Shown: positions 16,695 through 25,554, counted from the stretch's first letter. The stretch: 64,000 nt of DNA from Nocardioides marmorisolisilvae (GCF_031656915.1 NZ_CP134227.1:1736001-1800000), one strand, 5' to 3'. The notes: generated from the letters alone by a model not told the origin. Numbers and translations: made by a program.

Positions 16695-17684
16695 GTGGAC
16701 GTCGACGACCTGCCGGAGGCAGAGCGGCTGTGGTGGGTGTTCGCGACCAGCACCGCGCTGGCGCGCCTGCGCCGTGACCCGACCTGGTCCTACGACCCCG
16801 CCTTCCACCTGTTGGCCCACGACGCTTCCGGCGGCGTGCGGCTGCGGATGCAGCGCATCCACCACGGCCGGTGCGTGCTCTGGGGCACCTGGCCGGACGC
16901 GAGCCCCAGCCCGCTGTGGACCGGGGTGCCCGGCTGGGCGACCTCCGACGCCGTCCACGACTGGCTGCAGCGCGACGGGGCGTCGTTCCTGGCCTGGGAG
17001 CACCGTGGCGAGTGGGACACCGCGACCCCCGAGGTGGACCTGGCCGTCCCGCTGGCTCCCCTGCTCGACGCGCAGGTGCCCGAGGCCCTGCTGACCGCCG
17101 CCCGCGAGGGCCGGGTCGCACCCGACGACCTCGCCGGGCTCGCCGGGTTCTCCGACCCTGGCGGGACCGAGGCGGACCTGGGCGAGGCGGCGGCCGTGCT
17201 GAGCGCAGCCCGCGACGACGCACCGGCCCTGCAGGGGACGGTACGGCGCCTGCTGGCGACCGAGATCCGCACCCAGATGATCGCCGCGGTCGAACGGGAC
17301 CGCGTGCTCCCCCAGCGACCGGTTCCGCTGGTCCGCTGGGCCCGGATCGCCACCCCGCCGCCCGACTTCCAGTACGCGGTCCACCAGCAGGACGGTCGAC
17401 TGGTTCCGGCGCTGGGCAACTCGCCCCTGGCCGAGCAGCACCGGATCACCCTCGGCAACCTGCTGTCCCGGCTGCACCGTGAGGAGGCGAGCGCGGAGGG
17501 CGGCAGCTGGCTGTTCGCACGGGTCCGGTTCGACGGGGTGAACGTGCACTTCGACCGGGCGTTCGACAGCCGGCCGCAGTGGTACGAGGACGAGGGCCCG
17601 TCGCTGGACACCCTGTGGGCCGAGATGGCCGGGCGCGCCCCGGACTGGCGGCCACCCTGGGCGCGCCTGCTGCCCCGGAGCTGA
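16695..17684 (+). CDS. conserved hypothetical protein
   Basis: Protein of 329 aa starting at a GTG (16695), 22 bp after nei2. It is soluble, without signal peptide or membrane segment. Residues 1-105 are rich in Trp (RLWWVF, TWSYDPAFHLLAHDASGG), the middle is an Ala/Leu-rich helical region, and the last 100 residues carry aromatic motifs (FQYAVHQQDGR, ARVRFDGVNVHFDRAF, PQWYEDEGP). The tail has a faint likeness to YezG/DUF600-type immunity proteins, too weak to name. Gene-like codon use and good spacing support it as real. It ends at a repeat-rich convergent junction with the response regulator. Confidence 0.7.
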   Translation: MDVDDLPEAERLWWVFATSTALARLRRDPTWSYDPAFHLLAHDASGGVRLRMQRIHHGRCVLWGTWPDASPSPLWTGVPGWATSDAVHDWLQRDGASFLAWEHRGEWDTATPEVDLAVPLAPLLDAQVPEALLTAAREGRVAPDDLAGLAGFSDPGGTEADLGEAAAVLSAARDDAPALQGTVRRLLATEIRTQMIAAVERDRVLPQRPVPLVRWARIATPPPDFQYAVHQQDGRLVPALGNSPLAEQHRITLGNLLSRLHREEASAEGGSWLFARVRFDGVNVHFDRAFDSRPQWYEDEGPSLDTLWAEMAGRAPDWRPPWARLLPRS

Positions 17685-17696
17685 ACGACGATCTCG

Positions 17697-17797
17697 CCGA
17701 GTGGTCCCGTACTGCGCCCGAGACGTCCTGTATTGCACGTGAGTGGTCGCCAATGGCGCACTATGTGACCACTCGGTGGCAATGTGGGACCACTCGG
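17697..17797. repeat. nested inverted repeats of a GAGTGGTC-core intergenic element; probable two-way terminator
   Basis: Between convergent genes (stops at 17684 and 17813), CCGAGTGGTCCC (17697-17708) is mirrored perfectly by GGGACCACTCGG (17786-17797). Inside it a second pair, GAGTGGTC (17741-17748) and GACCACTC (17767-17774), forms its own hairpin. Four copies of the same 8-bp core thus occur in 100 bp. Tandem copies of the core recur at 60432-60481. The location suits a bidirectional terminator or a REP-like element. Confidence 0.8.
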
Positions 17798-17812
17798 CGG
17801 ACGAGGTGACCG

Positions 17813-18466
17813 CTACAGCAGCCGTCGGTCCGAGGCCCATCGGGTCAGCTCGTGGCGCGAGGAGAGCTGGAGCTTGCGCAGCACCGACCCCATGTGGGTC
17901 TCCACGGTCTTGGTGGAGATGAACAGCTCGGCGGCCACCTCCTTGTAGGAGTAGCCGCGCGCGATCAGCCGCATCACCTCCCGCTCCCGCTCGGTGAGCC
18001 GATCGAGGTCCTCATCGACCTGGGCGACCTCGATCGTGCCTGCGAAGGCGTCCAGCACGAAACCGGCCAGCCGCGGCGAGAAGACCGCGTCGCCCGAGGC
18101 GACCCGGCCGATGGCGTCGATCAGCTCAGGACCGGTGATGGTCTTGGTGACGTAGCCGCGGGCGCCCGCGCGGATCGTGCCGATGACGTCCTCGGCCGCG
18201 TCCGACACCGACAGTGCGAGGAACTGGGTGGAGGCCGGCGTCGCGGGCGTCCGGAAAGCACCGACTCGTCGCATCACTTCCGCACCACCGCCGCCGGGCA
18301 GGTGCACATCGAGCAGCACCACCTCCGGATGGTGCTTCTGGACAGCGGCGACGGCCTCGTCGACGTCGGCAGCCTCGGCCAGAACGTCGACCGCCGTACC
18401 GATCTCGGCGCGTACGCCGGACCGGAACATCGCGTGGTCGTCCACGATCACCACGGTGTGCTTCAC
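17813..18466 (-). CDS. LuxR/NarL-family response regulator
   Basis: Two-component response regulator of 217 aa. The receiver domain has the acidic pair at residues 9-10, phosphoacceptor Asp53 (VVLLDVHLPG) and the conserved Lys in YVTKTIT. The C-terminal LuxR helix-turn-helix reads LTEREREVMRLIARGYSYKEVAAELF in part, then ISTKTVETHMGSVLRKL. The GTG at 18466 overlaps the stop of the kinase gene by four bases, so this is its cognate partner. It probably controls the PspC genes across the gap at 19774-19898. The arrangement resembles LiaSR-type cell-envelope stress systems. Confidence 0.92.
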   Translation of the reverse strand: MKHTVVIVDDHAMFRSGVRAEIGTAVDVLAEAADVDEAVAAVQKHHPEVVLLDVHLPGGGGAEVMRRVGAFRTPATPASTQFLALSVSDAAEDVIGTIRAGARGYVTKTITGPELIDAIGRVASGDAVFSPRLAGFVLDAFAGTIEVAQVDEDLDRLTEREREVMRLIARGYSYKEVAAELFISTKTVETHMGSVLRKLQLSSRHELTRWASDRRLL

Positions 18467-19773
18467 GTCCCTGACTCCTTCGACGGCTCGTCCCAGGGCA
18501 TCGACAGCCTGATCTCGGTGCCCGCCCCGGGGTTGCTGCGCACCTCGGCCACACCGCCGTGCCGCTGCATCCGGTCGATGATGCTGTTGCGCACTCCGTG
18601 CCGATCCGGAGCGACGTCGGCCAACTCGAACCCATGGCCTCGGTCGCGGACGAACACCTCGATGCCGGTGGCCGCGACCTCGGCGTACACGTCGACCTTG
18701 CCGGCACCGCTGTGCTTGGCGGCGTTGAGCATCGCCTCCCGTGCGGCGAGCACCACGGGCCGGGCGGACTCCGGGAGCGGTCGGTCGCCGACGCTGACGA
18801 CCTCGACGGGTACGCCGGTGCCGTCCTCGATCTCGGCCGCGGCCTGGCGCAGCGCGGCGACCAGGGTGGTCTCTCCGCCGTCCGGTGCGTCGTAGAGCCA
18901 GGACCGGAGGTCCCGCTCCTGGGCGCGCGCCAGCCTGGCGACCGTCGCCGGGTCCTCGGCGGACTTCTGGATCATCGCCAGGGTCTGCAGCACGGAGTCG
19001 TGCAGGTGTGCGGCGACGTCGGCGCGCTCCTGCGATCGGACCCGCTCGGCACGCTCTTCGGACAGGTCGTTGGTCAGCCGCAGCAGCCACGGCCCGACGA
19101 TGAACGCGAGGCCGAGGATGCCCAGCAGCGCGGCGATCCCGACATTGAGCGCGGCGTTCCAGTCGCCGCTCCGAAGCGAGAAGGTCACGATCGCAGCCAC
19201 CAGTAGCAGCGTCCCGGCGACGACCCGCAGCCAGGCGCCCCAGCCCCCGCCACCGACCAGGGCGGCCAGTGGAGAGATCCGGCCACTGTCCAGCCAGCGC
19301 TCCCGCTGCGCCTCGTCGGCCTGCCTCCAGAGCACCGCCACCCCGGCGACCGCCAACATCGCCGGCCAGATCACGAACGCGCGGCCGGTCAGCGCACTGA
19401 CCAGGGCCAGCGCCCCGAGCGCGATCGCCCCCATCGCGACCATCGGCCCGTAGTCGACGAGCCGCCGCACCCGACGCGGTCGCTTGCCCTGTCGGGCGGC
19501 GGCGGCAAGCCCGGGCGCTGCATCCTCGAAGTGCGGCTGCTCGCGGAGCAGCATCCACAGACCGGCGTACACCAGGACGCCGAAGCCTCCGAACACCGCC
19601 GCGACCAGGAACGCGATCCGCACCCACTGCACCGGAACCCCGAGGTGCACGGCCAGCCCGGCGGCGACTCCGCCCAGCATGCCCTCGTCGGTGCGACGGT
19701 AGGCACGCCGCACCGGCGCGGACGCGCCGCGAGGCGCGGTGCCGGGCACGGTACGGCGGGCAGTGGTCTCCAT
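18463..19773 (-). CDS. PspC-domain sensor histidine kinase (NarX/LiaS-like)
   Basis: Membrane sensor kinase of 436 aa. Residues 24-80 are a PspC domain (RRTDEGMLGGVAAGLAVHLG, then a hydrophobic helix), followed by several further transmembrane segments up to about 230. The cytoplasmic part has a HisKA_3 dimerisation helix with the phosphoaccepting His258 in AAHLHDSVLQ, and a HATPase domain (AAREAMLNAAKHSGA; DRGHGFE). The ATG at 19773 is chosen because GGGAGC lies just upstream. It is coupled to the response regulator by a 4-bp overlap. Fusion of PspC to the kinase suggests direct sensing of membrane damage. Confidence 0.9.
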   Translation of the reverse strand: METTARRTVPGTAPRGASAPVRRAYRRTDEGMLGGVAAGLAVHLGVPVQWVRIAFLVAAVFGGFGVLVYAGLWMLLREQPHFEDAAPGLAAAARQGKRPRRVRRLVDYGPMVAMGAIALGALALVSALTGRAFVIWPAMLAVAGVAVLWRQADEAQRERWLDSGRISPLAALVGGGGWGAWLRVVAGTLLLVAAIVTFSLRSGDWNAALNVGIAALLGILGLAFIVGPWLLRLTNDLSEERAERVRSQERADVAAHLHDSVLQTLAMIQKSAEDPATVARLARAQERDLRSWLYDAPDGGETTLVAALRQAAAEIEDGTGVPVEVVSVGDRPLPESARPVVLAAREAMLNAAKHSGAGKVDVYAEVAATGIEVFVRDRGHGFELADVAPDRHGVRNSIIDRMQRHGGVAEVRSNPGAGTEIRLSMPWDEPSKESGT

Positions 19774-19898
19774 GGTGCTCCCATGGTGGCATCCGGGGCG
19801 GGCCCGCCACATCGGGAACCTCCCCTGCCCCGGGACCGGGGCACGATCAGGGCTGTCCCCGATGGTGCGCGGGCTGCGGCGAGGTCAGGCTTGCTGCC

Positions 19899-21095
19899 AT
19901 GAGTACGACACAGGACCAGGGCGGCACCCGCCAGGAGCCGGCGGACGACGGACCCCAGGTCAACCGCGAGCAGCTCCACGACCTCGACCGGCTGCGCCGT
20001 AGCAGCACCGACCGCTACATCGCCGGGGTCGCCGGCGGCATCGGCCGGCACTTCGGCATCGACCCCACGATCATCCGGGTCGTCCTCGCGGTGGCCTGCT
20101 TCTTCGGCGGCGCCGGGCTGATCCTCTACGCCGCGGTGTGGCTCCTCGTGCCCGAGGACGATCACGCCCGGGCGCCGATCCCGGTGGGCGGAGAGGCCCG
20201 CCGGGTGCTGCTGATCGCAGCCGCGGTGATCGCCGCGTTGGCCCTGGTCGGGAACAGCTGGGGCGGCTTCGGCTGGCACTTCGCCTGGCCGCTCGTCGTG
20301 ATCGCGGTGATCCTCGCGGTCGTCGTCGGCGGCCACCGTCGTGTCGAGGAGCGCCGTGCCGACGCCGCCTCCGGGCCGGGTGCGACCACACCAGGACCGA
20401 GCGACACCACCATCGTTCCGCCGACGGCCTGGCGGCCCCCGCCGCCGTCGTACCGTCCGAAGCGACCCGAGCGCGTCGGCCTGGTGCTGTTCTGGCCCAC
20501 CCTCGCGCTGATCGCCGTCGGGCTGGGCGCCCTGGGCATCTACGACATCGACCACCACGTGGCCACCGGAGCCTGGGCGGCGGTCCCGCTGGGGATCATC
20601 GGCGTGATGCTCGTGGTCGGTGCCTTCGTGGGACGCCCCGGTGGACTGATCCTGCTCGGCCTGCTGGCGCTGCCCGCGCTGGCGGTGACCACGGCGGTCG
20701 GCAGTGCGGGACACTGGGAGGCGCGCACCGTGCACTACGCCCCGGCCAGCGCGGCACAGGTCCAGGACGACTATCGGATCAGCAACGGCAGCCTGGTGGT
20801 CGACCTGAGCACGGTGTCCGACCCGACCGCCCTGGCAGGCCGGCAGCTGGACCTGCGGATGAACGCCGGAGAGATCCGGGTGGTGCTTCCGCCGGGGGTG
20901 CGGGCCAGCGTCGACGCCTCGCTCGGGTTCGCCGGCGACGTGCAGGTCGGCAGCCGGGAGCAGTCCGGCTTCGGCCCCGAGCTGCACCGGATCGTCCCCG
21001 GAGGCGGCGCGAGCGCCTCCGCGCCACTGATGACCCTCGACGTGCACGGGCACGTCGGCCACATCCAGATCGAGCGCTACCGAGGTGACCACTGA
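19899..21095 (+). CDS. PspC-domain membrane protein with LiaF-like C-terminal domain
   Basis: Protein of 398 aa. Residues 30-88 are a PspC domain (RSSTDRYIAGVAGGIGRHFG...LLVPEDD) with one membrane helix; four to five more hydrophobic segments follow, separated by a Pro-rich cytoplasmic loop (TAWRPPPPSYRPKRP). The last 110 residues form a beta-rich domain like that of LiaF/cell-wall-active antibiotic response proteins (SNGSLVVDLSTV, GEIRVVLPPGVRASVDA). It is divergent from the kinase gene across 125 bp and followed without a gap by two small genes. Probably a regulatory partner of the kinase or an effector in envelope stress. Confidence 0.85.
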   Translation: MSTTQDQGGTRQEPADDGPQVNREQLHDLDRLRRSSTDRYIAGVAGGIGRHFGIDPTIIRVVLAVACFFGGAGLILYAAVWLLVPEDDHARAPIPVGGEARRVLLIAAAVIAALALVGNSWGGFGWHFAWPLVVIAVILAVVVGGHRRVEERRADAASGPGATTPGPSDTTIVPPTAWRPPPPSYRPKRPERVGLVLFWPTLALIAVGLGALGIYDIDHHVATGAWAAVPLGIIGVMLVVGAFVGRPGGLILLGLLALPALAVTTAVGSAGHWEARTVHYAPASAAQVQDDYRISNGSLVVDLSTVSDPTALAGRQLDLRMNAGEIRVVLPPGVRASVDASLGFAGDVQVGSREQSGFGPELHRIVPGGGASASAPLMTLDVHGHVGHIQIERYRGDH

Positions 21096-21484
21096 TGACC
21101 GACATGACCAACCAGCGGCCTGAGTACGGCGACCCGCCGCGCCGTGGCACCAAGGTGACCCATCTGGTGATCGGCCTGATCTACCTCGGCATCGTGGCCA
21201 GCTGGGCGCTGGGACAGGGCGGGGTGATCGGCTGGGGTGACTCGGCGTACGTCTTCCCCGCGGTGCTCGTCGGCGCCGGTCTGCTGGGCCTGGTGGCCTC
21301 GCTGGCCGGCCGTGGCTCGCGCCGGGCACCCGCACCGGCCCCGGTGGATGCTCCTGCGCCCGAGCCGGACGCCCCCGCCCACCCCACCGCGGGGCCAGCG
21401 GCCACCGCGGCCACCGCGAGCACCGCGAGCACTCCAGACACCCAAGACACCCAAGACACCCAGGACACCGAGGAGATCCGATGA
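21095..21484 (+). CDS. small membrane protein with repeat-rich C-terminal tail
   Basis: Protein of 129 aa. Its ATG overlaps the TGA of the preceding PspC gene (TGATG), and its own stop overlaps the next start (ATGA), so it is embedded in the PspC operon. Two transmembrane helices (THLVIGLIYLGIVASWALG and VFPAVLVGAGLLGLVASLAG) are followed by an Ala/Pro/Thr tail ending in PDTQDTQDTQDTEEIR. The tail DNA is a 9-bp tandem repeat, so length variation between strains is likely. No known family beyond its PspC context is recognised; function unknown. Confidence 0.75.
   Translation: MTDMTNQRPEYGDPPRRGTKVTHLVIGLIYLGIVASWALGQGGVIGWGDSAYVFPAVLVGAGLLGLVASLAGRGSRRAPAPAPVDAPAPEPDAPAHPTAGPAATAATASTASTPDTQDTQDTQDTEEIR
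21437..21472 (+). repeat. 9-bp tandem repeat array, four units
   Basis: The unit GACACCCAA occurs at 21437, 21446, 21455 (one change) and 21464 (two changes), encoding the DTQ periodicity of the small membrane protein's tail. A related imperfect array of GCCACCGCG/AGCACCGCG units lies immediately upstream. All units are in frame, so slippage would change tail length but not reading frame. Confidence 0.85.
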
Positions 21485-21717
21485 CCGAGCAACCCGGCTA
21501 CACCCGGCCCGAGCCCAGGCGACTGGTCCGGCTGCCCGACGACAAGATGGTGGGCGGGGTCTGCTCGGGCATCGCCTGGCACCTCGGCGTCGACCCGACG
21601 CTGATCCGGGTGCTGACCGCGGTGGCCGGCGTGTTCGGCTTCCCCGTCGTACCCCTGGTCTACCTGCTGCTGTGGGTGATCGTGCCCGAGGGCGTCAGGA
21701 CGACAGCGACCGGCTGA
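21481..21717 (+). CDS. small PspC-domain protein
   Basis: Protein of 78 aa consisting of little more than one PspC domain: RLPDDKMVGGVCSGIAWHLGV, then a hydrophobic helix and LLLWVIVPEG. The ATG at 21481 overlaps the stop of the preceding membrane protein. It is the last gene of the three-gene PspC operon divergent from the kinase/regulator pair. Its final 23 bases overlap the end of the convergent merR-type gene. The role is presumably in membrane stress, as for PspC generally, but it lacks the partner PspA in this window. Confidence 0.85.
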   Translation: MTEQPGYTRPEPRRLVRLPDDKMVGGVCSGIAWHLGVDPTLIRVLTAVAGVFGFPVVPLVYLLLWVIVPEGVRTTATG

Positions 21718-22420
21718 TCACCTGGTTGGCGGCGTGCTGGAACCCCGCGACGACGCCCTCGAGGGTGAGCTGGCGCAGCCGGGAGAACATCTGCTCGAAG
21801 CGAGCGGCCTCCTCCTCGCTGTGCTCGCTCTCCCGGAAGGGCGTCACGATCTTGTCGCGCAGAATGGCCGTGAGCTCGTCGGCGAGCTCGTCCATGTGCC
21901 GGCCGATCGCCGCCGACGCCTCCACGAAGGAGTCGACGGGGATGTGCAGGTCGAGGGTCTGGACCGCGGAGTCGAACGGCGCGAGCACCTGGTAGCCGGC
22001 GCCCTCACGACGAAGCCCCTGCACCTTCACCAACGTGTCCAGGTCCTCATCGGAGAGTCGGCGACCGGCGCGCTTCTCGACCTGGCGGCGGGTCAGCGTC
22101 TCCCGCTTCTCGCTCGTCCATGAGGTGAGCATCGCCCGTTGCACCGCGAGGTCCTCGATCGGCGCCTCCAGCGGGATCCGGCTCAGGTACTTCTCGATGG
22201 CCGACAGCGTGAAGCCGTGGTCCTGCAGGGCCCGGATGAGGTCGAGCCGCGCGCGGTGCTGCGGCCCGTAGTAGGCCATCCGGCCACGTCGCTCGGGTGG
22301 CGGCAGCAGGCCGAGGCCGGCGTAGTACCGCGTGGTGCGCACCGTCATGCCGGTGGCCGCCGCCAGCTCGTCGACAGTGAGCAGTGCCTCGCCGTCGTCG
22401 TCAACCGGCTGCACCGACAT
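21695..22420 (-). CDS. MerR-family transcriptional regulator
   Basis: Regulator of 241 aa. The MerR winged helix-turn-helix occupies residues 14-80: LLTVDELAAATGMTVRTTRYY, LGLLPPPERRGRMAYYGPQH, then RLDLIRALQDHGFTLSAIEKYL. The C-terminal 150 residues are a helical ligand or dimerisation region without Cys metal sites. The ATG at 22420 follows GGAGGGAG, which decides the start over a longer frame. It is divergent from an acyl-CoA dehydrogenase, and a 17-bp near-palindrome in the gap is a likely binding site. A role in lipid or acyl-CoA catabolism is inferred from this neighbourhood. Confidence 0.87.
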   Translation of the reverse strand: MSVQPVDDDGEALLTVDELAAATGMTVRTTRYYAGLGLLPPPERRGRMAYYGPQHRARLDLIRALQDHGFTLSAIEKYLSRIPLEAPIEDLAVQRAMLTSWTSEKRETLTRRQVEKRAGRRLSDEDLDTLVKVQGLRREGAGYQVLAPFDSAVQTLDLHIPVDSFVEASAAIGRHMDELADELTAILRDKIVTPFRESEHSEEEAARFEQMFSRLRQLTLEGVVAGFQHAANQVISRSLSS

Positions 22421-22464
22421 CGTCACCACTCCCTCCACGCCCGATCCTGTCACGTCCTTGACGG

Positions 22465-22481
22465 TAACAGTAGAACTGGCA
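22465..22481. promoter_or_regulatory. candidate operator in the merR/acyl-CoA dehydrogenase gap
   Basis: TAACAGTAGAACTGGCA is an imperfect palindrome matching the perfect one at 28849-28865 in 14 of 17 positions. It starts just after TTGACG (22458-22463), a good -35 hexamer for the dehydrogenase gene; MerR regulators typically bind between -35 and -10. No clear -10 is visible. Confidence 0.55.
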
Positions 22482-22537
22482 CACTCTTGGTGCAATCACC
22501 AGCGAGCCCCCGCTTCCGCCTGCCTGAAGGATGGACC

Positions 22538-23677
22538 ATGCCTGACCTCTACACCGACGAGCACGAGGACTTCCGGAGGACCGCACGGACCTTCTTCGAC
22601 AAGGAGGTCGTCCCCCACCACGACCAGTGGGAGAAGGACGGGATCGTCCCGCGCGAGCTCTGGCTCAAGGCCGGCGAGGCGGGCCTGCTGTGCTTCGACG
22701 TCCCCGAGGAGTACGGCGGCGCCGGCGTGAACGACTTCCGCTACAACGTCGTGCTCTCCGAGGAGCAGACCCGCAGCGGGTGCAGCGGGCCGGGCTTCTC
22801 GGTGCACAGCGACATCATCGTCCCCTACCTCTCCGCGATCGCGACCGAGGAGCAGAAGCGGCGCTGGCTGCCCGGCTGCGTCAGCGGCGAGATCATCACC
22901 GCGATCGCGATGACCGAGCCGGGCGCCGGCAGCGACCTGCAGGGCGTGCGCACCCGGGCGATCGACAAGGGCGACCACTACGTCGTCAACGGCGCGAAGA
23001 CGTTCATCAGCAACGGCATCAACGCCGACCTGGTGATCGTGGTCGCCAAGACCGACCCCGACGCCGGGCACCAGGGCATCAGCCTGCTCGTCGTCGAGCG
23101 TGGCATGGAGGGATTCGAACGCGGACGCAACCTGGACAAGATCGGACTGCATGCCCAGGACACCGCGGAGCTGAGCTTCACCGACGTCGTCGTACCCAAG
23201 GAGAACCTGCTCGGCGAGGAGGGCCAGGGCTTCGTCTACCTGATGCAGAACCTTCCCCAGGAGCGGCTGATCATCGCCGCCCAGGCCGTCGCCGCGTGCG
23301 AGAGCGTGGTCGAGATGTGCCTGGACTACGTCAAGACCCGCGAGGCGTTCGGCCGACCGATCGGGAAGTTCCAGAACACCCGGTTCACCCTCGCGGAGAT
23401 GGCGACCGAGGCGCGCGTCGCCCGGGCCTTCCTGGACGACTGCCTGGCCAAGCACCTCGAGGGCAGGCTCGACGCCGTCGACGCCTCGATGGCGAAGTGG
23501 TGGTGCACCGAGCTGCAGAACAAGCTGGTCAACACCGGCGTCCAGCTGCACGGCGGCTACGGCTACATGATGGAGTACCCGATCGCGAAGGCCTACCTGG
23601 ACAGCCGGATCTCCACCATCTACGGCGGGACGACCGAGATCCAGAAGGAGATCATCGGTCGCTTCCTCGGACTGTGA
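22538..23677 (+). CDS. acyl-CoA dehydrogenase
   Basis: FAD-dependent acyl-CoA dehydrogenase of 379 aa, the usual family length, catalysing the first oxidation of beta-oxidation or branched-chain acyl-CoA breakdown. Family signatures are intact: AIAMTEPGAGSDLQG (FAD/substrate loop), VNGAKTFISNG, REAFGRPIGKFQ, QLHGGYGYMMEYP and the C-terminal IYGGTTEIQKEIIGR. The ATG at 22538 is supported by AAGGA eight bases upstream. It is divergent from a MerR regulator and 33 bp upstream of an acyl-CoA synthetase, so activation and oxidation of one acid are probably co-expressed. Chain specificity cannot be told from sequence. Confidence 0.92.
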   Translation: MPDLYTDEHEDFRRTARTFFDKEVVPHHDQWEKDGIVPRELWLKAGEAGLLCFDVPEEYGGAGVNDFRYNVVLSEEQTRSGCSGPGFSVHSDIIVPYLSAIATEEQKRRWLPGCVSGEIITAIAMTEPGAGSDLQGVRTRAIDKGDHYVVNGAKTFISNGINADLVIVVAKTDPDAGHQGISLLVVERGMEGFERGRNLDKIGLHAQDTAELSFTDVVVPKENLLGEEGQGFVYLMQNLPQERLIIAAQAVAACESVVEMCLDYVKTREAFGRPIGKFQNTRFTLAEMATEARVARAFLDDCLAKHLEGRLDAVDASMAKWWCTELQNKLVNTGVQLHGGYGYMMEYPIAKAYLDSRISTIYGGTTEIQKEIIGRFLGL

Positions 23678-23710
23678 CGACCCCCAGCGGGCGCGTCAGG
23701 AGGAGCGGAG

Positions 23711-25554
23711 ATGAGGGACGTACGCACCGAGCGTGACGAGATCGAGGAGGCCGTCGCCGGCCGGACGATCGCGACCGCCCTCGCCCGGACGGTGGCGGAC
23801 CACGGCGGCGAGCCGGCGTTCTCCGACAAGGTCGGCATCGACGGGCCCGGATGGCGCACACTGACCTGGCAGCAGACGCGCGACCGTGGACTCGACGTCG
23901 CCGCGGCGCTGGTCGACCTCGGCGTGGCACCCGGCGATCGGGTGGCGATCATGGCCTCGAACCGGCTCGAGCATGTGCTGGCCGACATCGGGGCGATGCA
24001 CGCCGGCGCGGTGGCGATGTGATCTACAACACCCTCTCCCCCAGCCAGGTGGAGTACGTCGCCACACACTCCTCTCCGCGTGTCGTGGTGCTCGAGACCG
24101 CCGACCACGCAGCCCGCTGGTCAGCGGCACTGGCGCAGGCCGATCCCGCGCCTGTCGTCGTGGTGATCGACCCGCAGGCGGCGCATGACGGTGCCGTCAC
24201 GTGGGACGACCTGCTCGCCCGCGGACACGCCACCCGCGCCCAGCACGAGGCAGAGGTCGAACGACGCTGGCAGGCGATCGCCCCCGCCGACCCGGCCACG
24301 ATCCTCTACACCTCGGGCACGACCGGGCCTCCCAAGGGCGTGGTGATCAGCCACCACAACGTCCTCTTCGAGGCCGAGAGCAGCAGCCGCACCTCGCTGG
24401 TCGAGGGCGAACGGGTCACGCTCTCCTACCTCCCCTACGCCCACATCGCCGAGCGCGTCCTGGGCCTCTACCTGCCGCAGATCGACGGCGGCCACGTGCA
24501 CCTGGTCGGAGACCCGGCCCTGCTCGTCGGCGCCCTGGGCGAGGTGCGGCCGACGGCGTTCTTCGGCGTACCGCGCGTGTGGGAGAAGATCCAGACCGGG
24601 ATCGCGGGCCTGCTGGCCATGGAGGCCGACGAGCACAAGAGGCAGGCCGTGGCCGAGGCGATGGCCATCGCCCGGGAGTACGTCGAGTCACAGCAGGTCG
24701 GCCACACCACGAGCACCGACCTCCGGGCCCGGTACGACGCCGCCGCCGACGTACTGACTCCGATGAAGGCGATGCTGGGGCTCGACCGGGTGGCCTGGGC
24801 GGGCAGCGCCTCGGCCCCGATGCCGCTGGAGACGGCGCGCTTCTTCGCCGGGCTCGGCTTCTGCATCTTCGACATCTACGGGATGACCGAGACGACGGGC
24901 TCGGTGACCGCCTGCGGTCCGGGCACCTTCCGCCTGGGCAGTGTCGGCCGCGCCCAGCCCGGTATCGAGATCGCCATCGCCGACGACGGCGAGATCCTCA
25001 CCCGAGGCCCGGTCAACACCGCGGGCTACCACGACAACCCGGCTGCGACGGCGCAGCTCGTCGATGCCGAGGGCTGGGTGCACACCGGCGACATCGGCCG
25101 CCTCGACGAGGACGGCTTCCTCTACGTCGTGGACCGCAAGAAGGAGATGATCATCACCTCGCAGGGCAAGAACATCGCGCCCTCGAACATCGAGAACCTG
25201 CTCAAGGAGAGCCCGCTCGTCGGGCACGCCCTCGCGTACGGCGACGGCCGGCCGTACGTCGTGGCGATCCTCACCCTCGATCCCGACGTGGCACCGGTGC
25301 TGGCGGGAAGGCTGGGGCTGGCGGACACCTCGCTGGAGGCGCTCGCCCGCGACGCGACGATCCTCGGCATGGTCGGCCAAGCGGTGGACGGCGCCAACGA
25401 GCGACTCTCGCGTCCCGAGCAGGTGAAGAGGTGGCGGCTGCTGCCGGTCGAATGGACGGCGGAGTCCGCCGAGCTGACGCCCACCCTCAAGCTCAAGCGA
25501 CGGGTCGTCCACGAGCAGTACGCCGACGTGATCGACCAGCTGTACGCCTCCTGA
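23711..25554 (+). pseudogene. long-chain acyl-CoA synthetase (FadD-type), split by a frameshift near 24019
   Basis: AMP-forming acyl-CoA synthetase of about 615 aa if repaired. The first 103 codons (ATG at 23711, strong AGGAGG site) read through DRVAIMASNRLEH and stop at TGA 24020-24022; homology continues without loss in the next frame from GTG 24019-24021, starting VIYNTLSPSQVEYVA. One missing base explains it. The downstream piece keeps the ATP motif YTSGTTGPPKG, the IYGMTETTG motif, and HTGDIGRLDEDGFLYVVDRKKEMI. The stop and GTG overlap as GTGA, so a second 511-residue polypeptide could be made by reinitiation. Sequencing error, real mutation or a natural split are all possible. Confidence 0.8.

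Noticed and set aside
16695-17684. YezG/DUF600 immunity-protein identity for the unknown after nei2
   Set aside because: Only a faint aromatic pattern in the tail; no toxin gene nearby.
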